Shown: positions 27,351-36,173 of the stretch, in pieces
Layout: every line of letters begins with the position of its first letter
How positions within the stretch are numbered: position 1 is the first letter of the stretch
Source: Schaedlerella glycyrrhizinilytica_A
GTDB lineage: Bacteria > Bacillota > Clostridia > Lachnospirales > Lachnospiraceae
Assembly: GCF_042852765.1 (NCBI RefSeq)
Contig: NZ_AP031414.1
Length of the DNA stretch: 64,000 bases
Reading direction: 5' to 3' (one strand)
Notes under the pieces: model-generated
Told to the model about the DNA's origin: nothing
What the model saw: only the letters and a program-made list of their open reading frames with translations
The model's database searches: none
Translations under genes and position numbers: made by a program

Positions 27351-27393
27351 AATGTCAGTGCACAAGGGAAAATACGCCTTATATACCGACGCT
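27351..27393 (-). repeat. Leader hairpin, divergent copy of the 39223-39266 element
   Basis: On the minus strand the 43 bases start with AGCGTCGGT and contain AAGG, a TATTTT loop and CCCTTGTG, aligning along their whole length with the hairpin before the MATE gene at 39298. Pairing is imperfect (two mismatches, four G-U pairs). It is oriented with the downstream DUF2156 gene and lies 90 bases before its start. Confidence 0.5.
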
Positions 27394-27420
27394 GCCGTTC
27401 TTCCTGCACCGATGCTATAA

Positions 27421-27450
27421 AGTATAACACAGTTTCCGCTTCTTCTTCAA
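27421..27450 (-). promoter_or_regulatory. Promoter of the DUF2156 gene
   Basis: On the minus strand TTGAAG (27445-27450) and TATACT (27421-27426) are 18 bases apart, between the lrgB stop and the leader hairpin. Confidence 0.5.
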
Positions 27451-27459
27451 CCGGACATC

Positions 27460-28152
27460 TTATAAAAAGTTCGCAAATACCGAAGCACAGACAACGGTAC
27501 ATAAGCCGGAAACCACGATCGCAAGACTGCTCATCGCGCCCTCTACCTCGCCCATTTCCATTGCTTTCGCCGTTCCGATCGCATGCGCCGATGTTCCGAG
27601 CGCAAGTCCTTTTGCGATCGGATGCCGGATACAAAACCATTTGCAGACCGCCTCCGCGATCACATTTCCAAGCACTCCGGTAATGATGATCACAGCCACT
27701 GCGATCGTTACATAGCCGCCCAGTTCTTCCGCCACACCCATTCCGATCGCCGTTGTGATCGACTTCGGCAATAACGTCACATACTGCGCATGGTTCATCC
27801 CGAAAAACGTACACATCGCGAGGATCGAGAAAAGGCTGGTCAATACGCCGGACAGGATCCCTACAAGGATCGCCGCCAGATTTTTCTTCAAAAGCTCGAT
27901 CTGCTGATACAGCGGAATTGCAAGGCTCACCGTTGCCGGAGTCAGAAAATAGCTGATATATTTCGCACTGCTGTTATAACTTTCATAATCGATACGAAAA
28001 CATACAAGAAACCCGATCACGATCAGGATCGAGATCAAAAGCGGATTCAAAATTGCCAGTTTCCATTTTTTCCGGATCCATGTGCCGATTTCAAATGCAA
28101 GGAGGCTTAAGACGATCCCGCTTGCCGCCGAATTAAAGATCACCTGATCCAT
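27460..28152 (-). CDS. lrgB: LrgB/CidB-family membrane protein
   Basis: A 230-residue, mainly hydrophobic protein of the LrgB family, with the characteristic LLPKSITTAIGMGVAEELGG near residue 130 and KGLALGTSAHAIGTAKAMEMG near residue 180. It pairs with the small LrgA/CidA protein encoded just upstream, overlapping it by 20 bases. The family was first described as antiholin-like; in Bacillus (PftAB) and Streptococcus such pairs take up pyruvate. Either role could apply; no LytTR-type regulator lies next to the pair. Confidence 0.9.
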   Translation of the reverse strand: MDQVIFNSAASGIVLSLLAFEIGTWIRKKWKLAILNPLLISILIVIGFLVCFRIDYESYNSSAKYISYFLTPATVSLAIPLYQQIELLKKNLAAILVGILSGVLTSLFSILAMCTFFGMNHAQYVTLLPKSITTAIGMGVAEELGGYVTIAVAVIIITGVLGNVIAEAVCKWFCIRHPIAKGLALGTSAHAIGTAKAMEMGEVEGAMSSLAIVVSGLCTVVCASVFANFL

Positions 28153-28543
28153 CTTGTTCCTCCTTTTCTCCTGTCTGCATTTTCTCCGTCTGCTTTTTCT
28201 CTTTTTGGTTCAGCATCATTTCCGTCACTTTTCCGGTTACGATCATCACAAGAAATGTCGTCACGACCGTAATGATCCCAACCGGGACAAGCATGGTTTT
28301 CAACTGTCCCCATGCAGTGATCAGACCGATGCCTGCCGGAATGAACATCACCGGCATGATCTCGATCAGAAATTCTCCGACCTCCCGCACAGATTCGATT
28401 TTTATAACCTTTAAACTCAAAAACAGGAGCATCAGTACAAGACCGTAGATGCTCCCAGGGATCGGCAACGGGAGAAGATATTTCAGGATTTCTCCCATAC
28501 ACGTCACTCCACATATAATTCCAAATTGCCTGATATATTTCAT
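28133..28543 (-). CDS. lrgA: LrgA/CidA-family membrane protein
   Basis: A 136-residue holin-like protein with four hydrophobic segments and the family stretch LLPLPIPGSIYGLVLMLLFL near residue 23. The C-terminal tail is rich in Lys, Glu and Gln (KEKKQTEKMQTGEKEEQ) and cytoplasmic by prediction. It acts together with LrgB. It starts only 6 bases after the prfA stop, so it may be transcribed from the rpmE/prmC/prfA cluster. Confidence 0.88.
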   Translation of the reverse strand: MKYIRQFGIICGVTCMGEILKYLLPLPIPGSIYGLVLMLLFLSLKVIKIESVREVGEFLIEIMPVMFIPAGIGLITAWGQLKTMLVPVGIITVVTTFLVMIVTGKVTEMMLNQKEKKQTEKMQTGEKEEQDGSGDL

Positions 28544-28549
28544 CGTATC

Positions 28550-29623
28550 TTACTCCTCGTTCATTTTTGCAAGTTTGGCTGTCTGGTCTGCCGCGATCAG
28601 GCTGTCGATGATTTCATCCAGATCCCCGTTCAGGATCGTATCGAGCTTATGCAGGGTCAGCTTGATCCGATGATCTGTCACACGGCCCTGCGGGAAGTTG
28701 TATGTGCGGATCTTCTCCGAACGGTCTCCGGTTCCGACCTGACTCTTTCTCGCCTCCGCTTCCGCATCATGCTGTTTTGCCAGTTCCATCTCATACAGTC
28801 TTGCACGCAGGACTTTCAATGCCTTATCCTTATTTTTCAGCTGAGACTTCTCATCCTGACAGGAGATTACGATTCCGGTCGGAATATGTGTCAGACGTAC
28901 CGCGGAGTCTGTTGTGTTGACACACTGACCTCCGTTTCCGGACGCACGGAATACGTCGAATTTACAGTCGTTCATATCCAGTTCCACGTCAACTTCTTCC
29001 GCTTCCGGCATGATCGCAACGGTGATCGTGGATGTATGGATTCTTCCGCCGCTTTCCGTTTCCGGAACACGTTGTACACGATGTACGCCGCTCTCATATT
29101 TCAGGCGGGAATATGCCCCCTGTCCGGTGATCATGCAGACACACTCTTTGAATCCGCCGATCCCGTTCTCATTTAACGAGATCATCTCCACTTTCCACCT
29201 GCGGCTCTCCGCATAATGCACATACATCCGATATACTTCCGCAGCGAACAGCGCCGCCTCGTCTCCGCCTGCGCCCGCGCGGATCTCCAGAATAACGTTC
29301 TTCTCATCGTTCGGGTCTTTCGGCAGAAGCAGGATCTTCAATTCCCGCTCCAACTCTTCGATCCGTGCTTTGGAATCATTCAGTTCTTCTTTTGCCAGTT
29401 CACGCATCTCCTCATCGGATTCTTCTTCCAGCATCATAAGACTGTCTTCCACATTCTGCTTACACTGTTTATATTCTTTGTACGCCTCCACGATCGGAGC
29501 CAGATCACTCTGCTCTTTCATCAGTCTTCGGAAACGTTCTGCATCATTTGCCACATCCGGTTCCTGAAGTTCGCCCATGACTTCTTCGTATCGAATCAGT
29601 AAATCTTCCAATCTGTCAAACAT
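28550..29623 (-). CDS. prfA: Peptide chain release factor 1
   Basis: A 357-residue class-I release factor with the catalytic GGQ in RASGNGGQCVNTTDSAVR near residue 230, which triggers release at the ribosome. It is RF1, not RF2: it follows prmC, is full length without a frameshift, and has the RF1 N-terminal helical domain. RF1 reads UAA and UAG. PrmC, encoded upstream, methylates the GGQ glutamine. Confidence 0.97.
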   Translation of the reverse strand: MFDRLEDLLIRYEEVMGELQEPDVANDAERFRRLMKEQSDLAPIVEAYKEYKQCKQNVEDSLMMLEEESDEEMRELAKEELNDSKARIEELERELKILLLPKDPNDEKNVILEIRAGAGGDEAALFAAEVYRMYVHYAESRRWKVEMISLNENGIGGFKECVCMITGQGAYSRLKYESGVHRVQRVPETESGGRIHTSTITVAIMPEAEEVDVELDMNDCKFDVFRASGNGGQCVNTTDSAVRLTHIPTGIVISCQDEKSQLKNKDKALKVLRARLYEMELAKQHDAEAEARKSQVGTGDRSEKIRTYNFPQGRVTDHRIKLTLHKLDTILNGDLDEIIDSLIAADQTAKLAKMNEE

Positions 29624-29673
29624 AACCTCTTATTCCTTTCTCTCTATCGTCAATGCTTCTTTTCTTTCTTATT

Positions 29674-30579
29674 TTAAAAACCTTCGCACTTATCATACAT
29701 GCCGGACACCACGCGGTCAAGTCCTGCAAGATCCTTTTTTACCGACACCGACCGAAAACCGGCTGCCTGCATCATGCCCGAAACCGCATCCCCCTGATCG
29801 GATCCGATCTCAAACATCAGCCATCCGCCGTCTTTTAAATAAGAAGCGCTTGCTTCTATGATCCTGCGGTAAAAAAATAAGCCGTCTTCTTTTCCGTCCA
29901 ATGCAAGATACGGATCATGATCCCGCACTTCCGGCTGCAACGTTTCGATCACATCGCTGCGGATATACGGCGGATTCGAGACGATCAGATCAAACCGATA
30001 TGTTTCGGATCTGACTTCTTCTGTCGTCCCAAGCGCTTCAAACAGATCTCCCTGTTTCCATATCGCATCGATCCCAAGCCGTTTTCCGTTCTCTTTGGCC
30101 ACTTTCAACGCATCCCCCGAAATGTCTGTGCCCACGCCGGACACACTGTCCTCGCGCCGTTCCTGCTGTGCATGGAAAAGAAGACTCAGCAAAATGCACC
30201 CGGATCCGGTACACAGATCCAGAATTTCCATATTCTTTCCCCCGCGCTGTTTCAAAAAATCCAACGCGGTTTCCACCAGCACTTCCGTATCCTGACGTGG
30301 GATCAGCACATGCTCATTCACCTGAAATTCCAGTCCCATGAACTCCTGCACGCCGGTCAGATGCTGCAGCGGGATCCGTTTAGAGCGTTTCTTGATCAAC
30401 GCAGCGTACTGCGCTTCCTTTTCCTCCGCCATCTTCCGGTCTGCATCCGCGAAATAAACCGCCCGCGACATCCCGGTCACGAACTCCAGCAGATACCAGG
30501 CATCCAGTTGTGCCTCTTCAATTCCGCTTTTCGCAAGGATTTCTGATCCCCATTCATATGCTTTTCTGACAGTCATCAT
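29674..30579 (-). CDS. prmC: Release factor glutamine methyltransferase
   Basis: A 301-residue SAM-dependent N5-glutamine methyltransferase. The substrate motif NPPY is in DLIVSNPPYIRSD near residue 195, and the SAM-binding loop is LDLCTGSGCILLSLL near residue 118; a helical N-terminal domain precedes it. It modifies the GGQ of PrfA, encoded next. Its ATG overlaps the stop of the DUF1385 gene, giving translational coupling. Confidence 0.96.
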   Translation of the reverse strand: MMTVRKAYEWGSEILAKSGIEEAQLDAWYLLEFVTGMSRAVYFADADRKMAEEKEAQYAALIKKRSKRIPLQHLTGVQEFMGLEFQVNEHVLIPRQDTEVLVETALDFLKQRGGKNMEILDLCTGSGCILLSLLFHAQQERREDSVSGVGTDISGDALKVAKENGKRLGIDAIWKQGDLFEALGTTEEVRSETYRFDLIVSNPPYIRSDVIETLQPEVRDHDPYLALDGKEDGLFFYRRIIEASASYLKDGGWLMFEIGSDQGDAVSGMMQAAGFRSVSVKKDLAGLDRVVSGMYDKCEGF

Positions 30580-31586
30580 ACTTCATCCTCTTTTGGATCG
30601 GCTGCATCCGTATTTTCCTGTTGTTCCGCATGCTTCCTCTGTTCTGCATCTTCTCCGTACTGCGTGCCGAAAGTTTCATTTTCATACGCCCGCCAGTCAA
30701 ACACGGCTTCCACCGCACGGATCGCCACTTCGATCATACTGTCATCCGGCTCTTTCGTCGTCATATTCTGGATCAAAAGTCCCGGTTTGCTCAGGAAATT
30801 TACAAGACAGTGATCACTGTTTCCTGCCAGACGGATGATCTCATAAGATACGCCTGCGATCAGCGGCAGCATCGCGATCCGAAGCAGCACGCGCAAAACC
30901 TGTGATTCTGCCGTAATGAAAAAGCTGAATATGATGCTGACGATCATCACAAAAAATAAAAAACTGGTTCCACAGCGTTTGTGCTGTCTGGAGCTTTTCC
31001 GTACATTTTCCACATTCAGTTCCAGCCCATGTTCGATACAGTTGATACATTTATGTTCCGCTCCATGATACATAAATGTCCGCTGGATATCTTTCATTCT
31101 GGATATGAGCGCAATATACGCCAGAAAGATCCCTACCCGGATCACACCCTCTACGATCGTAAGTACCCAGTGCGAAGCAACATAACTCCGCACGAGATTG
31201 CTCAGGAAATATGGCAGTACCATAAAAATCCCGATCGCAAGCACCACAGAAAAAGCGACGGTCAGATTCATCAAAATCCGCTCTTTTTTCTCCTCTTTTT
31301 CCGCTTCCTCTTCAGTCAGCTCTTTTGCATCGACCTCTTCATCCTCGAAAAAACTCGCCGAATACATCAATGTCTTCATCCCCAGCACAAGAGAATCCAC
31401 GAAGCTGAAAATTCCGCGGATAAACGGAATTTTGGAAACCGCCTTCCACGGGACAATGCTTTTATATTCCTGTACGTCAACCTCGATCTCCTGATCGGGT
31501 TTGCGCACCGCAACAGCATAACGGTCTTTGTTCTTCATCATGATCCCCTCTAAGACCGCCTGTCCTCCTATATTTGATGATTTCAT
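30576..31586 (-). CDS. DUF1385 family membrane protein
   Basis: A 336-residue protein of the conserved Firmicutes family DUF1385, beginning with the hallmark SNIGGQAVLEGIMMKNKDRYAVAVR. Several hydrophobic segments lie between residues 100 and 255, and the conserved FMYHGAEHKCINCIEHGL is near residue 170 with His and Cys residues that could bind metal. The function is unknown; a metal-dependent enzyme role has been suggested from conservation only. The rpmE-DUF1385-prmC-prfA order is common in Clostridia. The C terminus is acidic and low in complexity. Confidence 0.9.
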   Translation of the reverse strand: MKSSNIGGQAVLEGIMMKNKDRYAVAVRKPDQEIEVDVQEYKSIVPWKAVSKIPFIRGIFSFVDSLVLGMKTLMYSASFFEDEEVDAKELTEEEAEKEEKKERILMNLTVAFSVVLAIGIFMVLPYFLSNLVRSYVASHWVLTIVEGVIRVGIFLAYIALISRMKDIQRTFMYHGAEHKCINCIEHGLELNVENVRKSSRQHKRCGTSFLFFVMIVSIIFSFFITAESQVLRVLLRIAMLPLIAGVSYEIIRLAGNSDHCLVNFLSKPGLLIQNMTTKEPDDSMIEVAIRAVEAVFDWRAYENETFGTQYGEDAEQRKHAEQQENTDAADPKEDEV

Positions 31587-31600
31587 ATAATCTCCTCAGA

Positions 31601-31640
31601 TACAATAACAGGCTGAGATAATAATCTCAGCCTGCTGTAT
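31601..31640 (-). terminator. Strong hairpin after rpmE
   Basis: CAGGCTGAGAT (31609-31619) and ATCTCAGCCTG (31624-31634) form an 11-base perfect stem with a 4-base loop. The following minus-strand bases (TTATTGTATC) are only partly T-rich, so termination may be incomplete and allow some read-through to DUF1385-prmC-prfA. Confidence 0.65.
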
Positions 31641-31647
31641 GTGTTTC

Positions 31648-31848
31648 TTATTTGATACCATACTTCTTGTTGAACTTGTCAACACGTCCGCGTGCCTGTG
31701 CAGCTTTCTGCTGTCCTGTGTAGAACGGATGGCACTTGGAACAGATTTCTACGTGAATGCTTTCGTTTGTAGAACCTGTAACGAATGTATTGCCGCAGTT
31801 GCAAGTTACTGTTGCCTGATGGTACTCTGGATGGATACCTTCTCTCAT
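31648..31848 (-). CDS. rpmE: 50S ribosomal protein L31, zinc-binding type
   Basis: A 66-residue L31 protein beginning MREGIHPEYHQATVTCNCGN. It keeps both CxxC pairs (CNCG and CSKC), so it is the zinc-containing form. It belongs to the large ribosomal subunit and bridges to the small one. The start at 31848 has GAGGTGA just upstream; the 15-codon extension has none. The short spacing to rho on one side and DUF1385 on the other matches the arrangement in related genomes. Confidence 0.97.
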   Translation of the reverse strand: MREGIHPEYHQATVTCNCGNTFVTGSTNESIHVEICSKCHPFYTGQQKAAQARGRVDKFNKKYGIK

Positions 31849-31949
31849 GATTTTCACCTCTCTATTTAAAAAATAATATTTTTCGCTAAACATCTTGCTT
31901 ATTGTAGCATATCATTTTTAGATTTGCAAGTTCTTTTTATCATAAATTC

Positions 31950-33299
31950 TTATATAAATTTCTGCCGGTTTACCATCTTGACCAATTCCGCGTTGTCTTT
32001 TGTTCTGGAGAACATATTGAGAAGATTATCCACCGCATCGTCCGCTTTCATTCCGTTCATCGCACGGCGGATGATATAAACCGCATCCTGCTCCTCTTTG
32101 CTCAAAAGCAGATCTTCCCGTCTTGTCCCGGATTTCGGAATATCAATAGCCGGGAACACACGCTTCTCCTGCAGCTTCCGGTCCAGAACAAGTTCCATAT
32201 TACCGGTTCCTTTAAACTCTTCATAGACAACATCGTCCATCTTGCTTCCTGTCTCCACAAGCGCTGTCGCAAGGATCGTCAGGCTTCCTCCCTCGCGCAT
32301 ATTACGCGCCGCACCAAAGAAACGCTTCGGCATATGAAGCGCCGCCGGATCAAGACCTCCGGAAAGTGTACGTCCGGACGGAGGCACAACCAGATTGTAC
32401 GCCCGTGCCAGCCTCGTAATGCTGTCTAACAGAATCATTACATCTTTTCCATGCTCCACAAGACGCTTCGCGCGCTCGATCACCATCTCCGATACCCTCT
32501 TATGGTGCTCCGGAAGCTCATCGAACGTAGAGTGGATCACTTCGACATTCTCTCCCTCGATCGCCTCCTTGATATCCGTCACTTCCTCCGGACGCTCATC
32601 GATCAAAAGAATCAGTAGATGCATATCCGGCTCGCTTTTCTGTACGGAAAGCGCTACTTCTTTTAAAAGGGTTGTCTTACCTGCTTTCGGCGGGGACACG
32701 ATCATACCACGCTGTCCTTTTCCGATCGGAGAAAGCAGATCCATGATCCGCATCGCTGTCGTGCTTTGTTCATTTTCCAGTGCGATACGCCGGTTCGGGA
32801 AAATCGGCGTCAAATCTTCAAAATTGTGACGCTTCATCGCCTCTGCCGGGCGCAGTCCGTTGATCGTCGTTACATACAGCAGTGCGCTGAATTTTTCCGA
32901 CTGTGTCTTCACCCTGATATTCCCGGTCAGGATATCTCCTGTCTTTAAATTAAATCTGCGGATCTGGGACGGAGATACATAAATATCATTCTCTCCCGGC
33001 AGATAATTCTCACATCGGATAAATCCAAACCCATCCGGAAGAACCTCCAGAATCCCGTTCGCAACCTTTCCGCTGTCCAGCTGCTCAACGTCTGTCTCCT
33101 CTTTCTTCTCTTTAAACGATTCTTTTACTTCTTCTTTGGCTTCTGCCTGCGCCACTTCCTGCTTCTCTTTCTCATCCTGTGCCAGCATCGCATCGATCAG
33201 ATCGCTCTTTTTCATTGTCGAAATACCGCGCATCTTTCTTGCCTTTGCCAGATCTTTGAGTGTTGCAAGCGGTAAAGATTCATATTTTTCTCTTGTCAT
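31950..33299 (-). CDS. rho: Transcription termination factor Rho
   Basis: A 449-residue hexameric RNA helicase. The N-terminal SAP-like helix bundle lies at residues 1-45 (LATLKDLAKARKMRGISTMKKSDLIDAML), then an acidic, charged insertion (50-75), the RNA-binding cold-shock-like domain (DGFGFIRCENYLPGENDIYV near 90) and the ATPase with SPPKAGKTTLLKEV near 200 and LLDSITRLARAYN near 285. It releases RNA at unstructured, C-rich sites. AAGAAAGG precedes the ATG. Confidence 0.97.
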   Translation of the reverse strand: MTREKYESLPLATLKDLAKARKMRGISTMKKSDLIDAMLAQDEKEKQEVAQAEAKEEVKESFKEKKEETDVEQLDSGKVANGILEVLPDGFGFIRCENYLPGENDIYVSPSQIRRFNLKTGDILTGNIRVKTQSEKFSALLYVTTINGLRPAEAMKRHNFEDLTPIFPNRRIALENEQSTTAMRIMDLLSPIGKGQRGMIVSPPKAGKTTLLKEVALSVQKSEPDMHLLILLIDERPEEVTDIKEAIEGENVEVIHSTFDELPEHHKRVSEMVIERAKRLVEHGKDVMILLDSITRLARAYNLVVPPSGRTLSGGLDPAALHMPKRFFGAARNMREGGSLTILATALVETGSKMDDVVYEEFKGTGNMELVLDRKLQEKRVFPAIDIPKSGTRREDLLLSKEEQDAVYIIRRAMNGMKADDAVDNLLNMFSRTKDNAELVKMVNRQKFI

Positions 33300-33449
33300 A
33301 TACTGCTTTTCCTTTCTTAAAAATGACTGTGGAATCTGTTTTGTATTTTAACGTTAATTCGGGAACTTGAGTCTGAATTGACACAAAAGAATTAAAATCT
33401 TTTTTCAGTATACACCAAAATCTCCGAAAAGAAAAGGCTTTTTTCTTTC

Positions 33450-33478
33450 TTGCGTATATAAGACAACAGTGATATGAT
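33450..33478 (+). promoter_or_regulatory. Promoter of the malic enzyme gene
   Basis: TTGCGT (33450-33455) and TATGAT (33473-33478) are 17 bases apart, about 40 bases before the ATG at 33518. Confidence 0.55.
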
Positions 33479-33517
33479 ATTTTCCATAAGTATAGGAAGA
33501 CAATGAGGTACAAAACT

Positions 33518-34666
33518 ATGACAAACAGTGAAAAAGCATTACAGATGCACGAAACATGGAACGGAAAGATCGAGACAACCGCAAAATCCCACGTCAATTC
33601 TCGTGAAGATCTTGCGATCGCCTATACACCGGGCGTTGCGGAACCATGCAAAGTCATCGCCAAAAATCCGGATGCCGCTTACAAATATACGATCAAAGCG
33701 AATACGATCGCTGTCGTTTCCGACGGAAGCGCTGTTCTTGGTCTCGGCAACATCGGAGCCAAAGCAGCAATGCCGGTGATGGAGGGGAAAGCAGTTCTTT
33801 TCAAAGAATTCGGCGGCGTCAATGCGGTTCCGATCTGCTTAGATACTCAGGATACCGAAGAGATCATCCGGACAGTCGTCAACATTGCCCCTGCATTCGG
33901 AGGGATCAATCTGGAGGACATCTCCGCTCCGCGCTGTTTTGAGATCGAGGAACGTTTAAAAGAGCTTCTTGATATCCCGGTTTTCCACGATGACCAGCAT
34001 GGCACCGCGATCGTTGTGCTTGCCGGAATCATCAACGCGCTGAAAGTAACCGGAAAAGAAAAAGAAAACTGCCGGGTTGTGATCAACGGTGCAGGATCTG
34101 CCGGGGTTGCCATCACAAAATTGCTTTTGACCTATGGGTTCTCTCATGTGACCATGTGCGATATCAACGGAATCATCAGCCAGTCCTCTCCAAATCTGAA
34201 CTGGATGCAGAAACAGATGGCGGAAGTCACCAATCTGGACGGAAAAACCGGCACTCTGGCAGACGCTTTAAAAGGCGCGGATATCTTCGTCGGCGTCTCT
34301 GCTCCGAATATTGTGACACAGGACATGGTCGCTTCCATGAATAAGGATGCGATCCTCTTTGCAATGGCAAATCCGGTTCCGGAGATCATGCCGGATCTGG
34401 CAAAAGCTGCCGGTGCAAAAGTTGTCGGTACCGGTCGTTCGGATTTTCCGAATCAGGTCAACAACGTCGTTGCATTTCCGGGCATCTTCAAAGGGGCTCT
34501 TGAGGGACGCGCCGCACAGATCACAGAAGAGATGAAGCTTGCCACTGCGAAAGCGATCGCAGGGCTTGTGGCGGATGAGGATCTCAGTGAAGACAATATC
34601 CTCCCGGAAGCATTTGACCCGCGTGTTGCGGACGCAGTCAGCCGTGCTGTAAAAGAACTGATCTGA
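33518..34666 (+). CDS. Malic enzyme (NAD(P)-dependent, short type)
   Basis: A 382-residue decarboxylating malate dehydrogenase that converts malate to pyruvate and CO2. Visible features are the catalytic region IAYTPGVAEPCK near residue 37, the metal-binding DDQHGTAIVVLAG near residue 155 and the Rossmann loop GAGSAGVAITKLL near residue 192. The length fits the short bacterial form without a phosphotransacetylase domain. Two starts are possible: 33518, preceded by GAGG at 9 bases, and 33503, preceded by AGGAAG; homologues usually begin at the former. It heads a probable three-gene unit with the radical SAM and DUF4364 genes. Confidence 0.93.
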   Translation: MTNSEKALQMHETWNGKIETTAKSHVNSREDLAIAYTPGVAEPCKVIAKNPDAAYKYTIKANTIAVVSDGSAVLGLGNIGAKAAMPVMEGKAVLFKEFGGVNAVPICLDTQDTEEIIRTVVNIAPAFGGINLEDISAPRCFEIEERLKELLDIPVFHDDQHGTAIVVLAGIINALKVTGKEKENCRVVINGAGSAGVAITKLLLTYGFSHVTMCDINGIISQSSPNLNWMQKQMAEVTNLDGKTGTLADALKGADIFVGVSAPNIVTQDMVASMNKDAILFAMANPVPEIMPDLAKAAGAKVVGTGRSDFPNQVNNVVAFPGIFKGALEGRAAQITEEMKLATAKAIAGLVADEDLSEDNILPEAFDPRVADAVSRAVKELI

Positions 34667-34717
34667 AAAGGCAGCTTGCAGCCACAGTCTACAACGAACT
34701 TTTTAAGGAGATTGATC

Positions 34718-35668
34718 TTGGTCGAAAACAGGCATAACATACAGACACGCTGGGGTGAAAAACGTTATCATTCCATGGACTATGACTTAAAGAAGCGATA
34801 CGGTGAAAAAGTGTACCGTATCGCACTGGACGGCGGTATGACCTGTCCCAACCGGGACGGAACGATCGGAAGCGGCGGCTGTATTTTCTGCAGCGCCAAT
34901 GGATCCGGTGACTTTGCCGGTTCCGCAAGCTGCTCTGTTTCCGAACAGCTTGCACATGGGAAACAACTTCTGAAAAGCAAACGCCCGGTGCACGCATATA
35001 TCGCTTATTTTCAGGCTTTCACCAATACCTACGCTCCTGTGGAATATCTGGAAAAGATCTATATGCAGGCAGTTTCAGACCCGGACGTACGGATTTTGTC
35101 CATTGCGACCCGACCGGACTGTCTGGATGAGGATATTCTTGCTTTACTGGAGCGGATCAACCGGATCAAACCGGTCTGGGTTGAGCTTGGACTGCAGACC
35201 ATCCATGCCGATACTGCCGCTTATATCCGCAGAGGTTATGAACTTCCTGTTTTTGAACGGGCAGTAAACGACCTCCGCGCCCGCGGGATTGAAGTGATCG
35301 TCCACACGATCCTTTGTCTTCCCGGGGAGACAAAACAGCTGATGTTTGAAACACTGGATTATCTCAATCATATGGATATCCAAGGCATCAAACTGCAGCT
35401 TCTGCATATACTGAAAGGAACAGATCTTGCGGTCGATTACGAAAGACAACCTTTCTGGAGTCCCTCCATGGAAGAATATATCGAACTGCTCGGCTCTTGT
35501 ATCATCCGTCTCCGCCCGGATCTTTCGATCCACCGCCTGACAGGCGACGGTCCAAAAGATCTTCTGATCGCACCGCTTTGGACATCCCGGAAACGCGAGG
35601 TACTGAACACACTGCACAGATATTTAAAAGAACAGGATCTCTGGCAGGGAAAGGAATATCATGAATGA
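34718..35668 (+). CDS. Radical SAM protein of the TIGR01212 (YhcC) family
   Basis: A 316-residue radical SAM protein. The cluster cysteines lie in CPNRDGTIGSGGCIFC, with the wide first spacing typical of this family. Other conserved parts are SIATRPDC and WVELGLQTIH. The bacterial YhcC group is associated with RNA modification or metabolism, but the reaction is not established. The start is TTG at 34718: a perfect AAGGAG lies 7 bases upstream, and no ATG upstream in frame has a ribosome site. It overlaps the next gene by 8 bases. Confidence 0.87.
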   Translation: MVENRHNIQTRWGEKRYHSMDYDLKKRYGEKVYRIALDGGMTCPNRDGTIGSGGCIFCSANGSGDFAGSASCSVSEQLAHGKQLLKSKRPVHAYIAYFQAFTNTYAPVEYLEKIYMQAVSDPDVRILSIATRPDCLDEDILALLERINRIKPVWVELGLQTIHADTAAYIRRGYELPVFERAVNDLRARGIEVIVHTILCLPGETKQLMFETLDYLNHMDIQGIKLQLLHILKGTDLAVDYERQPFWSPSMEEYIELLGSCIIRLRPDLSIHRLTGDGPKDLLIAPLWTSRKREVLNTLHRYLKEQDLWQGKEYHE

Positions 35669-36173
35669 GACATTTACCTTATACAAACTGATTATACTGT
35701 ACATGTTAGATAAAGTGGATTTTCCTATGACCACATCTCAGATCTCCGAATTTATACTGGATCAGGGATATACCAACTATTTTACACTGCAGCAGGCTCT
35801 TGCCGATATGGTGGATTCCGATCTGCTCCGCGTGGAAAACACCCACAACCGGACCCTTTATCATCTCACCAAAAACGGCTCCGAGACGATCCGGTTTTTC
35901 AACAAAAAGATCTCTCCTGAGATCCAGGAAGATATCGACAAGTTTCTGAATGAGAAATGTTACGAATTAAAAGAAGAAGTTTCGGTGAAAGCGGACTATT
36001 ACCTGAACACGAATCATGAATTTGAAGTCCGCTGTCAGATCGTAGAAAATGGTTTCAGCCTCATCGATCTGAAACTGACTGTTCCGACCGAGACAGAAGC
36101 TGAAACCATTGCCAATAACTGGGCTAGAGAAAATCAGGAAATCTACACCTCAATTCTCACGAAGCTTTTGTAA
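35661..36173 (+). CDS. DUF4364 family protein
   Basis: A 170-residue protein of DUF4364, a family largely limited to Clostridia. The N-terminal 80 residues look like a winged helix (MTTSQISEFILDQGYTNYFTLQQAL, then a short wing NTHNRTLYHLTKNG), so it may bind nucleic acid; the C-terminal 85 residues are beta-rich. Function is unknown. The start overlaps the radical SAM gene by 8 bases. Its last 24 bases overlap the end of the convergent rarA gene, so the two mRNAs are complementary at their 3' ends. Confidence 0.83.
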   Translation: MNETFTLYKLIILYMLDKVDFPMTTSQISEFILDQGYTNYFTLQQALADMVDSDLLRVENTHNRTLYHLTKNGSETIRFFNKKISPEIQEDIDKFLNEKCYELKEEVSVKADYYLNTNHEFEVRCQIVENGFSLIDLKLTVPTETEAETIANNWARENQEIYTSILTKLL

